Assembly: GCA_903862935.1 (NCBI GenBank) | Contig: CAIOZY010000025.1 | Coordinates: 1 to 64,000 of the forward strand | DNA: 64,000 nt | Direction: 5' to 3' | DNA from: an uncultured Opitutaceae bacterium | Lineage (GTDB): Bacteria; Verrucomicrobiota; Verrucomicrobiia; Opitutales; Opitutaceae | Part shown: in pieces, positions 63,550 through 64,000 of the stretch | Layout of the letters: each line of letters begins with the position of its first letter | Position numbering within the stretch: the stretch's first letter is position 1 | Position numbers and translations under genes: made by a program | Notes under the pieces: model-generated | What the model was told of the DNA's origin: nothing | The model's input: the letters and a program-made list of their open reading frames with translations, nothing else | Database searches by the model: none

Positions 63550-64000
63550 CCGAGCACCTCCCTCATGGCCCGGCCCCCGGGCGGCAGCGCGACCCGGGCC
63601 CAGGTGCGGGCGGTGTTGATCAGGACCCCGACCAGGAGCCCCATCAAGAGCAGGTTCGACAACCCCGCGCTGATGAACGGAAGCGACATGCCCTTTGTGG
63701 GGAAGACCCCGGTGACAACCCCCAGGTTGACGACCGCCTGCAGGCAGATGAGCAGGAGGCACCCGGCGGCCAACAGGAAATGGAACAGGTTGGGCGCCCG
63801 CCTCAGGTGCATGATCCCCGCGACGAAGATCGTCGCGAAGACGGCGACAACGCCCAGGGTGTACCAAAGCCCCAGCTCCTCCCCGACGACCGCGAAGATG
63901 AAGTCGGTGTGGGCTTCCGGCAGGAAGCTGTCCTGCTGGCGTCCCTGCCCGAGCCCGACCCCGTCGGTCCCGCCGGCGGCGAAGGCCGCCAGGGACTGGT
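63546..64000 (-). CDS. ftsW: Cell division protein FtsW, 3' part (cut by the window edge)
   Basis: A partial SEDS glycosyltransferase that polymerises septal peptidoglycan. The visible C-terminal ~150 residues contain the family block GVGLGQGRQQDSFLPEAHTD-type sequence and FIFAVVGEELG, then TKGMSLPFISAGLSNLL and several transmembrane helices. The gene continues beyond 64000. It is coupled to murG by GTGA. Confidence 0.95.
   Translation of the reverse strand, partial: QSLAAFAAGGTDGVGLGQGRQQDSFLPEAHTDFIFAVVGEELGLWYTLGVVAVFATIFVAGIMHLRRAPNLFHFLLAAGCLLLICLQAVVNLGVVTGVFPTKGMSLPFISAGLSNLLLMGLLVGVLINTARTWARVALPPGGRAMREVLG

Overview
The window looks like a chromosomal segment of a GC-rich, Gram-negative member of the Verrucomicrobiota, most likely Opitutales/Opitutaceae. 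This is inferred from a TonB-dependent receptor of the type typical there, a division/cell-wall cluster with a fused MurC-MurB, LacI-type control of sugar genes, and UxaC plus UxaE in one locus. No rRNA or marker was available to prove it.

The window has two parts. Positions 1 to about 43,500 are an accessory carbohydrate-catabolism region with mixed GC, frequent strand switches, long gaps and several decayed gene ends. It encodes uronate/sugar-acid enzymes: UxaC, the tagaturonate epimerase UxaE, a split altronate-dehydratase-type UxaA pair, two mandelate-racemase-subgroup dehydratases, a zinc alcohol dehydrogenase, six SDR oxidoreductases, an RraA/HMG-aldolase-like protein, a GarR-like reductase, a hydroxypyruvate-isomerase-like protein and a transaldolase-family protein. 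It also has a TonB-dependent receptor, four MFS permeases, two LacI regulators, an odd signal-less solute-binding protein and a TMTC-like TPR membrane protein. Interleaved are five UroD-superfamily proteins (the family of corrinoid-dependent methyltransferases) and one corrinoid-binding protein. My reading is that uronates or related sugar acids, possibly O-methylated, are imported, isomerised, reduced and dehydrated to 2-keto-3-deoxy acids and then cleaved to C3 compounds. A 12-bp element, GAACATCGTTTC, occurs four times, each time in a promoter region (uxaC/lacI, the rraA-uxaA operon, the TonB receptor, and a divergent MFS/UroD pair). It is probably the operator of the resident LacI protein(s).

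Positions 43,500 to 64,000 are very GC-rich, tightly packed core genome. A tRNA-Tyr sits at the junction, followed by cardiolipin synthase, citramalate synthase (cimA), tpiA, pgk, gap, a pullulanase-type GH13 enzyme, mnmA, a LysE-type exporter, obgE, and the dcw cluster (minus strand: ftsW-murG-murC/murB-ddl-ftsQ-ftsA-ftsZ), whose genes are mostly coupled by 4-base start/stop overlaps.

Most notable: (i) the UroD/corrinoid methyltransferase set inside a uronate region; (ii) the four-site regulon; (iii) a probable isoleucine attenuator in front of cimA, made of an Ile-rich leader peptide and a terminator hairpin ending at the start codon; (iv) a UroD domain fused to a C-terminal beta-sandwich-like domain; (v) the composition break at tRNA-Tyr.
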